A stretch of 64,000 bases of DNA from positions 6,991,501 to 7,055,500 of the forward strand of contig JAPFFF010000005.1 of NCBI GenBank assembly GCA_039105265.1, in the 5' to 3' direction. A program made the translations under genes and the position numbers. A model generated the notes under the pieces. It was not told where the DNA came from. It saw nothing but the letters and a program-made list of their open reading frames with translations, and ran no database searches. This DNA comes from Tritrichomonas musculus (lineage: Eukaryota > Parabasalia > Tritrichomonadida > Tritrichomonadidae). Positions 21,171 through 32,200 of this stretch are shown piece by piece (positions within the stretch are counted from its first letter, which is position 1; each line of letters begins with the position of its first letter).

Positions 21171-22352
21171 TTCATTGAAATTCCTACGTACATTCAAAAA
21201 GGCACTATTCAAAAAGTTGCTTCATTTTGAAGGACACAAAATAGTCAGATTTTTATCATACAGTTATTACAAAGAGTATTTTATATATACAAATTTTATT
21301 ACACTAAATATTTCAATACATTACTATTATGAATATTTATTGGTTTATTTTATAAAAATGCCAAGCATAAAAAAGAAAAATCTTATTTGACCAACCAAAT
21401 CACTTTTTCTTTGTTTTCAAATATATTTCAATAAAATGTATGGAATGTTTTTTTAAATACGTTTATCTTTTTATATACTTTAAAAAATTTATTAGTAATA
21501 AAATATGTTTATATATTTGGTTTAAATAGTACAAATATAGAATTTTAAGCAAATATATTTTTTACGTAAATATCTCAAATTGACATGATGTGATTGAGCT
21601 ATAAATAGATAAATATAAATATAATATTATTTATCTATTAAATGCTTTATATTATTATTTTTATAATAAAAATATTTTCATTCATCCAAGATAAATACAA
21701 TGTAAATAGCAATGGAAATTTTCATGATTTTTCTAGAAAGATTGGCTTAATAATATTGGATAATTTTAAAATAATGAAAAATATATAAAAAATAATAAAA
21801 ATCTATCGAGCCAAAGAAACTTGATATAGCCATTAAAAAAAGATACGCACGTTTTAAAATCAATTCCATTCAAATAAACGTCTATTTTATTTTAGTATTC
21901 AATATTTTGTTTAGACTCGTTTTTTCACCTTCTGAAAAATTCTTGATTTTTTTGGAAACAATGGATCATGGTTGTGTAATTTCAATTAAACCAATGATAG
22001 TTCATAAAAATTAATGGCGATTTGTCGAGCCAATTTCCCAAATTTTAATCTGATTAAAAGATATCAAAGTAAATACATCTGAAACTAATTTTGTGAGAAT
22101 TTAGTGAGAAATGATTTCTTTAATATCTTATTAAAAAAATCATTTTATGGTTTATAAGAAGAAATATACCATTTATAATTAACATCTAATAAAATACCGA
22201 GCTAAAATTAAATAAAAAATATGAATTGATGTGGATATATGAATTGATGTCAAATTATAAAATATAAAAAAAATAATTATATTTCAATTTTATTTTTATT
22301 TTTCAAAAAATTAAGTGAGATGTTACAATTAATTTGAATAGGAAATTGAGAT
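21171..22352. other. AT-rich intergenic region
   Basis: No supported gene. There is a short direct repeat ATATGAATTGATGT at about 22219 and 22238. I looked for terminal repeats of the downstream transposase-like gene here and found none. Confidence 0.5.
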
Positions 22353-22358
22353 CCCTTT
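22353..22358 (+). promoter_or_regulatory. CCCTTT box upstream of transposase-like gene
   Basis: CCCTTTG lies 26 bases before the ATG at 22384. The spacing fits a trichomonad CCTTT start-site element and suggests that the gene has a host-type promoter. Evidence is by pattern only. Confidence 0.35.
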
Positions 22359-22383
22359 GATTTTATATCATAAATTTGTCATA

Positions 22384-24894
22384 ATGACTTCAAAGACCGG
22401 TGTAAGTATATATCAATATAATGGAATGAAAGGCCGCCTTGTCAGAGCTCTTACAGAAATTGATAGAATAAAAGGAATCGACAGATCATATGCAAATTTA
22501 GCTACATTTATTCTCGATCATCTTGAGTCCAAAAAAGACTCAACAGTTATCTCACAAGAGATTCCAAAAATGCCTTCAGAAAACGAAATAATAATGCAAA
22601 GCCCGTCCTTAACTAATATATTTATTGACAATATGCTTGAAAATTCAAAAATTGATACAGATGGAGAAGGAAATAGATACCGCGAAGAAGTATATGATAT
22701 TGCAAATATGGTTAGATCAAATAGTCTTAAGATATATGAAATGATCAAAGATATTTTTTGTTTTCCATCAGAAAAAAGTTTAGATACAAAGTTTTCAAAA
22801 TCGACCAATGATACAATTTCATTTATTACAGATATAAATTTAATTAATGAAATTATTAATCAATATCGAAAAAATATTTGTAACGAAAATGATGTTATTC
22901 CGGCAATTCTTGGTGTTGATGCGTGTTCATTTGATCGTTTATTTCATAAAAATAAAAAATATGCATTTGTGTTTTACCTGCAACCCGTGAATCCAGCATA
23001 TCCATGTCTTCCACTACATATAACGCCACATCAGAATGGCTTTGCTAATTGTGAAATTATACAAAAAATTGTTTTAATCAATAAGAAACTAGCAGATGAA
23101 GGAATCAGGTTAATTGGTGTTTCCACAGATGGTGACCCAAATTACAATGAGGTTAACGAAACCACTTTTAAAATTTATGAAGATTGTTTAAAAAATGGCA
23201 ATTTTGCTGATGCATATACTGCATATTCAAATCATGAAGATTTAAAATACTTTGGTGATCTCTTGCACATTTTAAAACTAGCAAGAAGTAGAATTCTAAC
23301 AACATATGTAACGGTGAGAGTAGATTCTTTAGAATATTCATTTACAGCTTGTGATATTGAACCAATTTTACAACTTGGACCTGCATTAACCGACATAACT
23401 AAAACAGGGAAGATGAGAGATTGTTATACTCAACAACTATTTACTATGAAAAACCTTCAAAAATTAATCGATGCAGAAATGTTTGGAGCTGCTGTATATT
23501 TCTTGCCATTTTGCCTTTGGTCATCAGCAATTTTTGTTCAAAATTTATCTAGACAATCAAGACTTTTTTTATTGCAAACTGCTTTTGAAATATTTTATGG
23601 TTTTTATTTACAAAGCATTGAACAAAAAAAAATTGCTGAAGTCACAACAAATTCTTGTTTAACAACAGTTGCTGTTTGCTTCGCACAAAAATATTTCATG
23701 ATCCGTTGCCTCAATTCCACAATGGCAGTTATTTATACATTAAATAATTTTCCAGAAGTTGGACTTGACCGTTTAGGTACTCATTGTTTGGAACAATATT
23801 TTGGGAACGTTCGATCAATGTGTCATGGCTACGATTCATACGAGAACATAATTAAAAATTGTGTTAAAACTTTACAAAACATGAATACATGTGCTAAATA
23901 TAACATTCGAAATACAACACATGGCCGCATCAACATGGCAGGTGCAAAAATGCTCGAAGAAGAGAACAGTGAAACAATATATTTAGATGGTATAGATTGC
24001 TGTCATCCTCAATTAATTGCAGCTGCATTTTTTGGTTTAGTAGGTGAAGTTGGTCTCAAATTTAAAGAAATTGGAGGACCTTTTGGACCACCACCACCGA
24101 ATGATCCCGAACAAGTTGCATTATCTGAAGCTCTTTTGAGATGTAAACAGAGTATTAGCCAAATGCCATCAGATTCAAAAAAGGTTGCTCTCCAATATTT
24201 TGAAGGTGATGATCGAACTGGAGCAGCTCTTGATATTGTTAATGAATGGTCTTACCAAATACCAAAAACATATAAAAAAGGAAATAACAGCAATTCTGCT
24301 GGAGCAAAAATTTTTGTTAGAAGCATTTCTGTTTCCGCAGATGAAGCACAAAATCAAATCAAATTGCATGAACAAACATTTCCTCAAAGTGCTCAACCAG
24401 TTCAGAAAAAGCGAGGTCGTCCCAAAAAGAAAAATCAATTTTTACCTTCTTCAGTAATTACGACTAGTCTATATCCAAGCCAAATACAACAAATTGAAAA
24501 ATATCAGGATTCAATATGCGATCAAAAATTAGAAATTTTTCAAACTATGATCAAAAGTGCTGAAGAAGTGGAAAATGAAGAATACACACAAGCTACAAAT
24601 GAATCCTACCAAATGGCATGCCCAAACCTTTGGGACGTTATTTCGCCTTATTCAAGATACCTCATTGAAAGACATGTTGAGCATTTTGGGCATGACCGTA
24701 ATTTGATTAATGGATCAATTCCATTATGCTTTGATTGCACACCAGTAAATCAAAATTTTGAGTCTTTTCAAGCAATTGCAAATTTTGGTATGAAGAAAAA
24801 AGCTTATAAATTTCTTTCAATGGCCAAGCCCACTAAATACGATGATGTCGTAAAGGCTTTTGTTCCAAATCCTGATGAAATTCTGGGACAATAA
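22384..24894 (+). CDS. Intact transposase-like protein with AT-hook (P-element/hAT-like layout)
   Basis: The protein has 836 residues from the ATG at 22384 (a TTG lies upstream in frame). The layout suggests an RNase-H-like DDE enzyme: AILGVDACSFDR (candidate first Asp), LIGVSTDGDPNYNE (second Asp), FGDLLHILKLARSRI (the His/Lys-Arg segment that follows in P and hAT transposases), a helical insertion, then RLGTHCLEQYFGNVRSM (candidate Glu, like the LE-FFG-IR motif of P elements). A KKRGRPKKKN AT-hook sits at about residue 680. No N-terminal THAP or BED finger is seen and I found no terminal inverted repeats. An intact frame with a CCCTTT box points to a domesticated gene or a very young element. 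The stop forms TAAA. The family is uncertain. Confidence 0.55.
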   Translation: MTSKTGVSIYQYNGMKGRLVRALTEIDRIKGIDRSYANLATFILDHLESKKDSTVISQEIPKMPSENEIIMQSPSLTNIFIDNMLENSKIDTDGEGNRYREEVYDIANMVRSNSLKIYEMIKDIFCFPSEKSLDTKFSKSTNDTISFITDINLINEIINQYRKNICNENDVIPAILGVDACSFDRLFHKNKKYAFVFYLQPVNPAYPCLPLHITPHQNGFANCEIIQKIVLINKKLADEGIRLIGVSTDGDPNYNEVNETTFKIYEDCLKNGNFADAYTAYSNHEDLKYFGDLLHILKLARSRILTTYVTVRVDSLEYSFTACDIEPILQLGPALTDITKTGKMRDCYTQQLFTMKNLQKLIDAEMFGAAVYFLPFCLWSSAIFVQNLSRQSRLFLLQTAFEIFYGFYLQSIEQKKIAEVTTNSCLTTVAVCFAQKYFMIRCLNSTMAVIYTLNNFPEVGLDRLGTHCLEQYFGNVRSMCHGYDSYENIIKNCVKTLQNMNTCAKYNIRNTTHGRINMAGAKMLEEENSETIYLDGIDCCHPQLIAAAFFGLVGEVGLKFKEIGGPFGPPPPNDPEQVALSEALLRCKQSISQMPSDSKKVALQYFEGDDRTGAALDIVNEWSYQIPKTYKKGNNSNSAGAKIFVRSISVSADEAQNQIKLHEQTFPQSAQPVQKKRGRPKKKNQFLPSSVITTSLYPSQIQQIEKYQDSICDQKLEIFQTMIKSAEEVENEEYTQATNESYQMACPNLWDVISPYSRYLIERHVEHFGHDRNLINGSIPLCFDCTPVNQNFESFQAIANFGMKKKAYKFLSMAKPTKYDDVVKAFVPNPDEILGQ

Positions 24895-26191
24895 AATTTG
24901 AAATTACAAATAATGAAATTAGATTTCATGATTTAGCCAAAAAGAGATGGTTCATTAAAAAAATCATAATACTAAAATAAAAATCAAAATAATAATTAAA
25001 TAATACTTGGTTTTAATGTATATTTTTTTTAAAAAAAGTATATCAAATCAAAAAAGTGTTTGACTGAAAACTGATCGTTAAAAACTTTTTCAATAGTTAA
25101 CAGTCTCAAATTAAATTAAAAAAAATATTCAAAAAAGTGCCTAAAAGAAAGGGTTTAGAGAAATATTAATAGCATTTTTAAAATCAGCTTATTTCATAGG
25201 ACAATCCAAAAAAAAAAAAAATTGCTAGATTCTGCTAGTATAAATAGATATTGGTAGATCGAATGATTTTGAATGTGCAAAGTATCTTCTTAAAGCTGTG
25301 AAAATCATTTATTTTACTCGAATCATAACCGTGATTTTATTTTCGTCTTTTCTAATGCGCCAGAAACGGGAAAAAGATGAATTTTTTGATTATGGACTTT
25401 GATTATTAGATACAGTAAATAAATGGCCATTATTGGTCAATTGCTCATTTTTATATCACATTTCATATAAAAATAATCATTCAAAATCTCTCAATTTTAA
25501 AAAATAAAAATATTTTATTTTTTGGTGATTCTATTGCTATGACTGGCTAAAATATTGTTTTAATTTTTGACAAATAATTAATATACAAATTTAAAACTTT
25601 CAGTTTCTTGTTGTTTTTTCTATTTAGATTTTTGTGAGTTTCCATACATTTTTTCAATATTGCTTATTGAATTTGATATTTCTTGCCATTCTATAAACCG
25701 TCACTGTTTTCATCAGCAAATTAAAAACTATTGTTTCCTACAAGCAATCAACTCTCTTTAATCAAATTTTCATAAATTCGCAATAATTTTTTCAAATGAA
25801 TAAATTACTATAATATTTAATAAGAATATGAAAGAATTCTTAATATAATAATGATCAATAAATTATTTTCAATGTAGTCATTCTTTACAAAACATATATA
25901 TATATATATTATTATTATACTTTAATTAAATATTCTTTAACATACAATCAGCCTTTAAGGAATAACTTATGCATGAATATTAAAGATCTTTTAAGTTTAA
26001 ACACGTTCGAAATATTTAAGGATTAGCTTAAATAATTCTTAGGCAAGATAACAAAATATAAGTTTTTTTTTCTATTACATGAAGATCAGCAAAGCATAAA
26101 TATCAAAGGTAAATGTATGCATGATATCAACTTTTGCAAATTTACAAAGTCATCTAGCAAGATTATATTTAATAAATAATTATATATTGAT
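24895..26191. other. AT-rich intergenic region
   Basis: The region contains 3' flanks of two convergent genes. No gene, RNA or terminal-repeat signature was found. TATATATATATA occurs near 25893. Confidence 0.5.
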
Positions 26192-27595
26192 TTAGTCCAC
26201 ATTATCATCTCCTTTCGGTATTTCGCTGAAAAAAATTGCTTGAGTTTCATAATCAGCTGTATCGATTATCGAAAACATCTTTTCAATTATAATATCAACA
26301 TATTTAATAGAGCCAGGCCGTGTATAGCCCAATTTATTAATCATCTCACCAAGAGTTTTCACCACTAAAGATAAAAAACTTGAATTGTCTTGATCAAGGC
26401 TGTCAACAACAATTTGAAATATTTCATTATTCGAAAACATTTTTATTAACTGCTCAGAAGTACAAACATATAGCATATTCCAAACAAGCCATATGATTGA
26501 TTCTCTCATTTGATAATTATGATTCTTATGATATTTAATAATTGCTTTAATCGATTCGTCTAAGAGTAGATACTTGAGAATTGAATTTTCATCAAGCAAC
26601 AAGTTAGATAATAAATAAACAATATTAATACTTTTTAAAATGCATGCTTGGAATATATTAATAATTCTATCAATCCGACTTAAAACTTCCTTTGTTTTCA
26701 TATTCTTTTGATTATCATCTGAAATGCTGTTCATTGATATGTCTATAAATCTGAAAACTTTTCCATAAAATTCAATATGTACATGATCATTTATTATATT
26801 AAAAATCTTAATAAATAAATCATGGTTCAATATAAAAATATCAAATTTCTTTTTTTGCAATTCTATTACAATATCCAAGCAAAAAGAATAAACTAATGAC
26901 AAATCTTTCTCAAAATAATCATTTGAGCTGAACAATTCATTAATTACAATTAGGAGATTTGAAACATACTGTTTTAGTTTTGATGAAGGCGTTTTTTCAC
27001 AATAACTTAAAACGATTGGCAACAAACTTGTGGCATATTTCGGTTCCCGCTCTTTTTCAGTTCTTAATAAAAATATAATTTGAGGGAATAGAAAATCAAT
27101 TTCACTTTCTGCTTGTCCCGAAGTAACAATTTTATGAATCAAATTCATTGAATTAAAACTAAGATCTTGAACTCTGAAAAGAATAAGGTCCCATAAAGCA
27201 GAAATTGGATGTTCATTTATTAGTAGCTCCGAGGCCAATTGTGAAATATCAAATAGCGAACTGAGAAGTTGAATAAATGAATTTAAGAAACAAGAATAAG
27301 AAAAAATATGGTCAGATGTTATATTTTTGGTTATTTCGTTTATAACAAAAAAACAGAAATGGATAATATTAGTTTTTTGAACCATATCATCTTCAATATA
27401 AAGAGGACGTTTTTCATCATTAATAATATTCACCATTACTTGTAAAACTGCATTCATTTGCTTAAAATTTTGTTCATTCCAATAATTATTTAATATCCAA
27501 AATTGATTCCAAAATTCTTTTGCTTGATCAAGATCACTGTCTTTTTCAGTGTCAAAATTACTTTTTTCTTTAGCTGTTATTTTATATTCATCCAT
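26192..27595 (-). CDS. Helical-repeat (armadillo/HEAT-like) protein
   Basis: The protein has 467 residues and consists almost wholly of amphipathic helices. The C-terminal third resembles armadillo-type repeats: ESIIWLVWNMLYVCTSEQLIKMF, IFQIVVDSLDQDNSSFLSLVVKTLGEMIN. The pattern recalls divergent importin-alpha-like proteins common in trichomonads, but the basic importin-beta-binding segment and the Trp-Asn ladder are not obvious, so the import role is only a guess. It is transcribed divergently from the gene at 27684, with 88 bp between the two ATGs. The stop TAA plus A gives TAAA. Confidence 0.6.
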   Translation of the reverse strand: MDEYKITAKEKSNFDTEKDSDLDQAKEFWNQFWILNNYWNEQNFKQMNAVLQVMVNIINDEKRPLYIEDDMVQKTNIIHFCFFVINEITKNITSDHIFSYSCFLNSFIQLLSSLFDISQLASELLINEHPISALWDLILFRVQDLSFNSMNLIHKIVTSGQAESEIDFLFPQIIFLLRTEKEREPKYATSLLPIVLSYCEKTPSSKLKQYVSNLLIVINELFSSNDYFEKDLSLVYSFCLDIVIELQKKKFDIFILNHDLFIKIFNIINDHVHIEFYGKVFRFIDISMNSISDDNQKNMKTKEVLSRIDRIINIFQACILKSINIVYLLSNLLLDENSILKYLLLDESIKAIIKYHKNHNYQMRESIIWLVWNMLYVCTSEQLIKMFSNNEIFQIVVDSLDQDNSSFLSLVVKTLGEMINKLGYTRPGSIKYVDIIIEKMFSIIDTADYETQAIFFSEIPKGDDNVD

Positions 27596-27683
27596 TTGAT
27601 TTTCATCAATGAATTATTAAATGAAAAATTAACGAATAGCATCGCTAAACGGTCACTTTTCTCTTAATTTCATTTCTACAAAA
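27596..27683. promoter_or_regulatory. 88-bp divergent promoter with AAACGGTCACTTTTC
   Basis: The only sequence between two opposite ATGs. It carries AAACGGT (27647-27653) running into TCACTTTTC, an initiator-like sequence for the rightward gene. For the leftward gene, TTTTTCATTTAA and TTCATTGATG on the minus strand resemble trichomonad initiators. One AACGGT box could serve both genes (inference). Confidence 0.5.
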
Positions 27684-28256
27684 ATGCTCAATGAGCCCTG
27701 CTTTGAAATAGATTCAAGTAGCGATGCAATACCTCGAAAGTCAGACGTTCAGTTAAGAATGCGAAGAAATGAGAAAAAGGTTCTGACCCCAGAAGTTGCA
27801 AATAATCTTGCAGATAAAAACTTTGACTTCCAGAGTGATTCTAGTGATCTTCTTTCTATTGAAGGTGACTTAAATGTTGACTTAAGCAGTGAAGCAAGAC
27901 CTTCAAAAAAGAGTGTTGGCGTTAAAATAAAAAAGAAGCCAAAGGTTCCATTATCTCCATCAAATATTCCTGATGTTAGCCATGCATCGGATCTTCTTTC
28001 CGAAACTGGCGAAAGTAGTGAGAGTGGACTTTTATTTGAGCAACAAAGTTTTGAATTTCTTAGCAATAGCTCATCAGTACCTAAAAGACGAATTGGTAAA
28101 TCATCATCTGCAGCATTTGAAAATCCAGCTGTTCAAGAAAGAGGTGTAACATTAAGCGCTGGAAATCCAGAACTTAATCCTGAAACGAAAGTACAAATTG
28201 CACAAATAGCTGCTATGTCATATGCAATTTACGAAACCTTTTATAAGGATCAATAA
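27684..28256 (+). CDS. Small Ser-rich, probably disordered protein
   Basis: The protein has 190 residues and I do not recognise it. It is rich in Ser, Asp and Glu with SSD/SLLS clusters (DFQSDSSDLLSIEGD, SDLLSETGESSESGLLFE), interrupted by short basic patches (RMRRNEKK, KIKKKPK, PKRRIGK). The only region likely to fold is the C-terminal helix (ETKVQIAQIAAMSYAIYETFY). The pattern suggests a phosphorylated adaptor or regulator (inference). It has a strong local promoter and a TAAA signal at the stop, so it is very likely a real gene. Confidence 0.7.
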   Translation: MLNEPCFEIDSSSDAIPRKSDVQLRMRRNEKKVLTPEVANNLADKNFDFQSDSSDLLSIEGDLNVDLSSEARPSKKSVGVKIKKKPKVPLSPSNIPDVSHASDLLSETGESSESGLLFEQQSFEFLSNSSSVPKRRIGKSSSAAFENPAVQERGVTLSAGNPELNPETKVQIAQIAAMSYAIYETFYKDQ

Positions 28257-29284
28257 ACTGTTGTTGTATTGAAAATGTCAAAATAAATTTTAATCGAGAT
28301 GACTTAATGTATCACTTTTACTTATTTTTATTATTTTTATACATATTATATAGTTACTTTAATAATATTCATTCTCCAAAATAAAGTATTCACCAATTTG
28401 CGGAAGTTTCCGTTATTTACATCACATCATTATTTTTTGAATGAAACATATCACTCTTTAATTTAACTAGCTTTTTCACAAAGCTCTCATAAAAAGTTTT
28501 TAACGTATTTGCTGCAATTAAATTTCATCAAAAAAAAGATACTATAAATGAATAAATAGGTTTTAAATGTGCTTATTAAATGTAACATGCAACAAATGAA
28601 GCATCATATCAATATTATGATATTACTTTTATTTTTGAAATATTTTTATTTCAAGAGGAAGATAATATTCATCCTGTTTTTTAAGCGTATTAATGAGATA
28701 AAATATTATTTTGAAAAAAAATATGATTTCGCATTTTATTTTCTTTCTAATAAATAATCATATTTCTAGTACAAATAAATTTATTATCACTTAAGGCATC
28801 AAACTGTTTATATCAGATCTTTTCTAATTTTATCAAAAAAATCTTCTCATCTCACTCTAATTCTCTTATTTTATAATTTAAATATTTTGAGCATAATAAC
28901 CAAAATATTTGAGTTTCATTCAGTAATTTTGAAGATGAAATGTGCTAAGGTACGATTTTTTTTTTTAAAAAATCATTTTTTAATTTATATCAAATTGATA
29001 TTTTCAATTGCTAGCCTAACTTATCATTAAAAACGCCATATAAATCGTAAATAAATATAAATATAAATAAAGAGTAAATATTTTTGTTGAAATTGCTGAT
29101 AATATACAGTTTTTCGAAAAGTTGCAAAAAAATTGTATTTTAGCATCTTTTATACATTCTTTCAAGCATAATAAACAATTTGACATTAAAATATTTTAAA
29201 TCGACTTGCTAGATGTTGAGTTAACAATCATTCAAAGATATTAAACTACCTTTTCAAAATTTTGAATTAGGCAAAATTTTCGAA
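28257..29284. other. AT-rich intergenic region with promoter of the HECT gene
   Basis: No gene is supported; the 62-codon frame at 28569 is low-complexity. ACTACCTTTTCAAAA at about 29248-29262 is a possible CCTTT start-site box 28 or so bases before the HECT ATG. Confidence 0.45.
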
Positions 29285-32200
29285 ATGGAATCTAATTTAG
29301 ACTCAATTTATATAGAAGAAAGTAGTAACGATGCCTCATTTGAACAAAACAACGATTTTTTTCAAGTTGAATTTGATAATTTAATAGTATCTTCGAATTT
29401 TACGTCTGATTTATTTGATCAATCGCCAGAGACCGCAGAACAGCAACTTATTATTCCGCAAGGTGTTTCTATAGTCGATTTTTTAAATGATCCTGTTGCA
29501 TTTGCAGCAGCTTCATCATCAGAAATTGTATGGAGTTCGATAATATCACCAATTCTTTCTGGGAAACCAGAAACAAAGCCATATATGCTTCAACTAATAA
29601 CTTCTTTGTTTAAATATTTTAAAGATCATCCAATTCCATTTATCGAAAATGAAATGAATAGAAGAAATGAAATAATAGAAGCTACAAACCGTGAAAGAAA
29701 TGCGCTGATTGAATCGCATTATACAGAAAATAAGATTCCTATTCCAAATTATAGCGATTTTATTTCAAGGAATTTTGAAAAAGAATTTTCTTTATCACCT
29801 CAAACAAATTTTTTTGAAGTTACTCATAGATTATATTTAAGTGCTACTGAGAACCTTACAGAACGGCATACATTTGCATTATTTAAATGGGGCATGTTTT
29901 CTGAAGATATATCATCAATTATTTATTCGTTATCTTTTTTTGGCCAACTTTTAAGCCTTCAAAAAAAAAATTCAAGAATTTCTCTAGATTTTTCTATTTT
30001 TAAAGATACATTTTACGGACTTCCACTTAATAATGCATATTTCCATCAATCGTTACAAACACCAATGTCGTCCACTGAAATATTTGAATATATACCACCA
30101 ATGAATACCACGTCATTTGCCAGTTGTGATGCATCAAATATTTACGTCCTTGATTCAAATGGGTCAATTACACGAATAAATTTGTCAACAGAAATAATTG
30201 ACAAAATTGAGAGGTTTACAAAAATCGACATAACGGCAAATAATCCTTATGTTGATGATTCTAGAATCAGCATTGCTACTAGCAATGGTTACGCCGTTAT
30301 TCTTGATCACAGGATAAAACCTCTTCTATACAAACTTCCGAATTTTGAATTTGTCTCCGAATTGAACATGAGTCAAAATCAAAGGCTAACTTTGCCCATA
30401 ACTTCTGACGGTTTTTACATATATTCGTTTCAAATGGCGAAGAAAAAATTGAATGTCTTTACATTGAATTCTAACGGTTGTACGTTCATAAAAAGTGTCA
30501 CAATTCAATTCAACGAAAAAAAGCATCTTTTTGCTCCAAAACAAGATCTTGTCACTTTTTGTAACGGTTCACTTTTTACTATTGCCTTTTTTGAAGAAAA
30601 AGTTAACAATGCTTACAAGTACGTTTTTTGTCACTTTTCCCTGATTGACGGGAGAAACGTGGGCGAAGAAATAATTAAGTCAAAATGGGAAATTTTGTCA
30701 ATGATCAACTATCCATGGGACAGGAAAGTGTTTGAAATTGGCAAATACGGTCAATATAGGATATTTAAGTTGCCAAATTATTCATCACAACCGCCATGGC
30801 TCTCAAAAAGCGGAATAATTGATAGTACTTTTGTGCATGAACTGTCAACTGCGAAAAGAGTTAAAGATGCTTTTTTCTATGTTTTGTGTTTCCTATCGTT
30901 TTATTCATTCAATTTCAACGGTTATTCTTTTCGTGCATTTATCAATAATCAGAATTATTTGGTCAAGTCTTCACAATTTTTTTCACCTTGCACAAATGAA
31001 GTTATTTCAACTCTTATTAAAACAATCATTGTTTTTATTCACATTTTCTACACAAACGAGTCGAAGTCTAGTTCAAGTCCAAGGTCACCTTTGCTTAGCA
31101 ATGAAAACTACCTTCCCAAAGAATGGTCCCGAACGGTTATGTTCACCTTATTTCGCCTTTTGGAGCTGAATTTGGCCAATTTTGAAAACAGACAAGGCAA
31201 AGAAGGAAGAGGCAATATTTCAATAGATTGTAATGAAGGTGAAATAATTGACCTTTTCTTATTAATTAAGAATAATAAGGAACTTCATTATTTGCTTCCA
31301 ATGGTTATTTTCATCATCACCAATTGTTTCTCTCTTCTTTTTAAGAATCCTTCAAAAAGGCATCGTGAATTATTTGTTTTTTTGTATGACTTTTTGATAA
31401 ATGATGATGATCGTTCAAATGATGATCATTCAAATGATGATTTGCTTTTTTATATGACAAAGCAAATTTCAAATTATCCTGAGTTTGCTTATTCTTTATC
31501 ACTTACAGAAATTCGTGCCGTTTTTCCAAAACTTCTTCAAAAGTTAAAAAGTGACACAATTAAATATTGTCAGAAAGAATTTTTGTATGCTTATATGAGA
31601 TCTGTTATGCTTGAAATGAATCATACTTATTCGACATTTCAAGGTAAGTTTACACCAAAAGAGACACAGCTTGAAAATTCATTCCATTGCTTTTCAACAA
31701 TTGTTGTCGAAGCAGCTACACCTTTCTTTGCAACTCTTGAATATGATGAAAAAAAATTTGATGAAGAAAAATTCGACAAAATTCCATTTGTCATCTTTTT
31801 CAAAAAGTGGCTAGCATTACTTGAACCTTTCCCACAATTTAATAGAGCATCATTATTGATAACTTCTTTCATCCAACCGATAGATAGAACAATTTCACAA
31901 ATGATTAAAGATAAGCATATTTCATGCGATCCTATTTTGAATGAGAAAAGATTTCACAAATTATCAATGATTTTTTATGAGATGTTTTCTTTGTTCGTTA
32001 ATTCAATTTCAGCACTTTTAGATGGTGGTGCTGAAATCAAAGAAGTTTGCCAATACGAATGGCTTGTTCAATCTGCAAAGAAGGAGAACGTTAACATAAC
32101 AAAAATTAGTAATTGGGTTCGAAAAATAGATTCTAATGTTGGTGTTAAAACGATAGGAATTTCTTTTCAATGTAAAGAAAGTATGGAATCAATTGAAAGC

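Noticed and set aside
20631-21178. Plus-strand frames opposite uS5
   Set aside because: Cys/Phe/Ser-rich complements of the ribosomal protein gene.
22357-22383. Upstream start at 22357 for the transposase-like protein
   Set aside because: The codon is TTG; the first ATG in frame is 22384.
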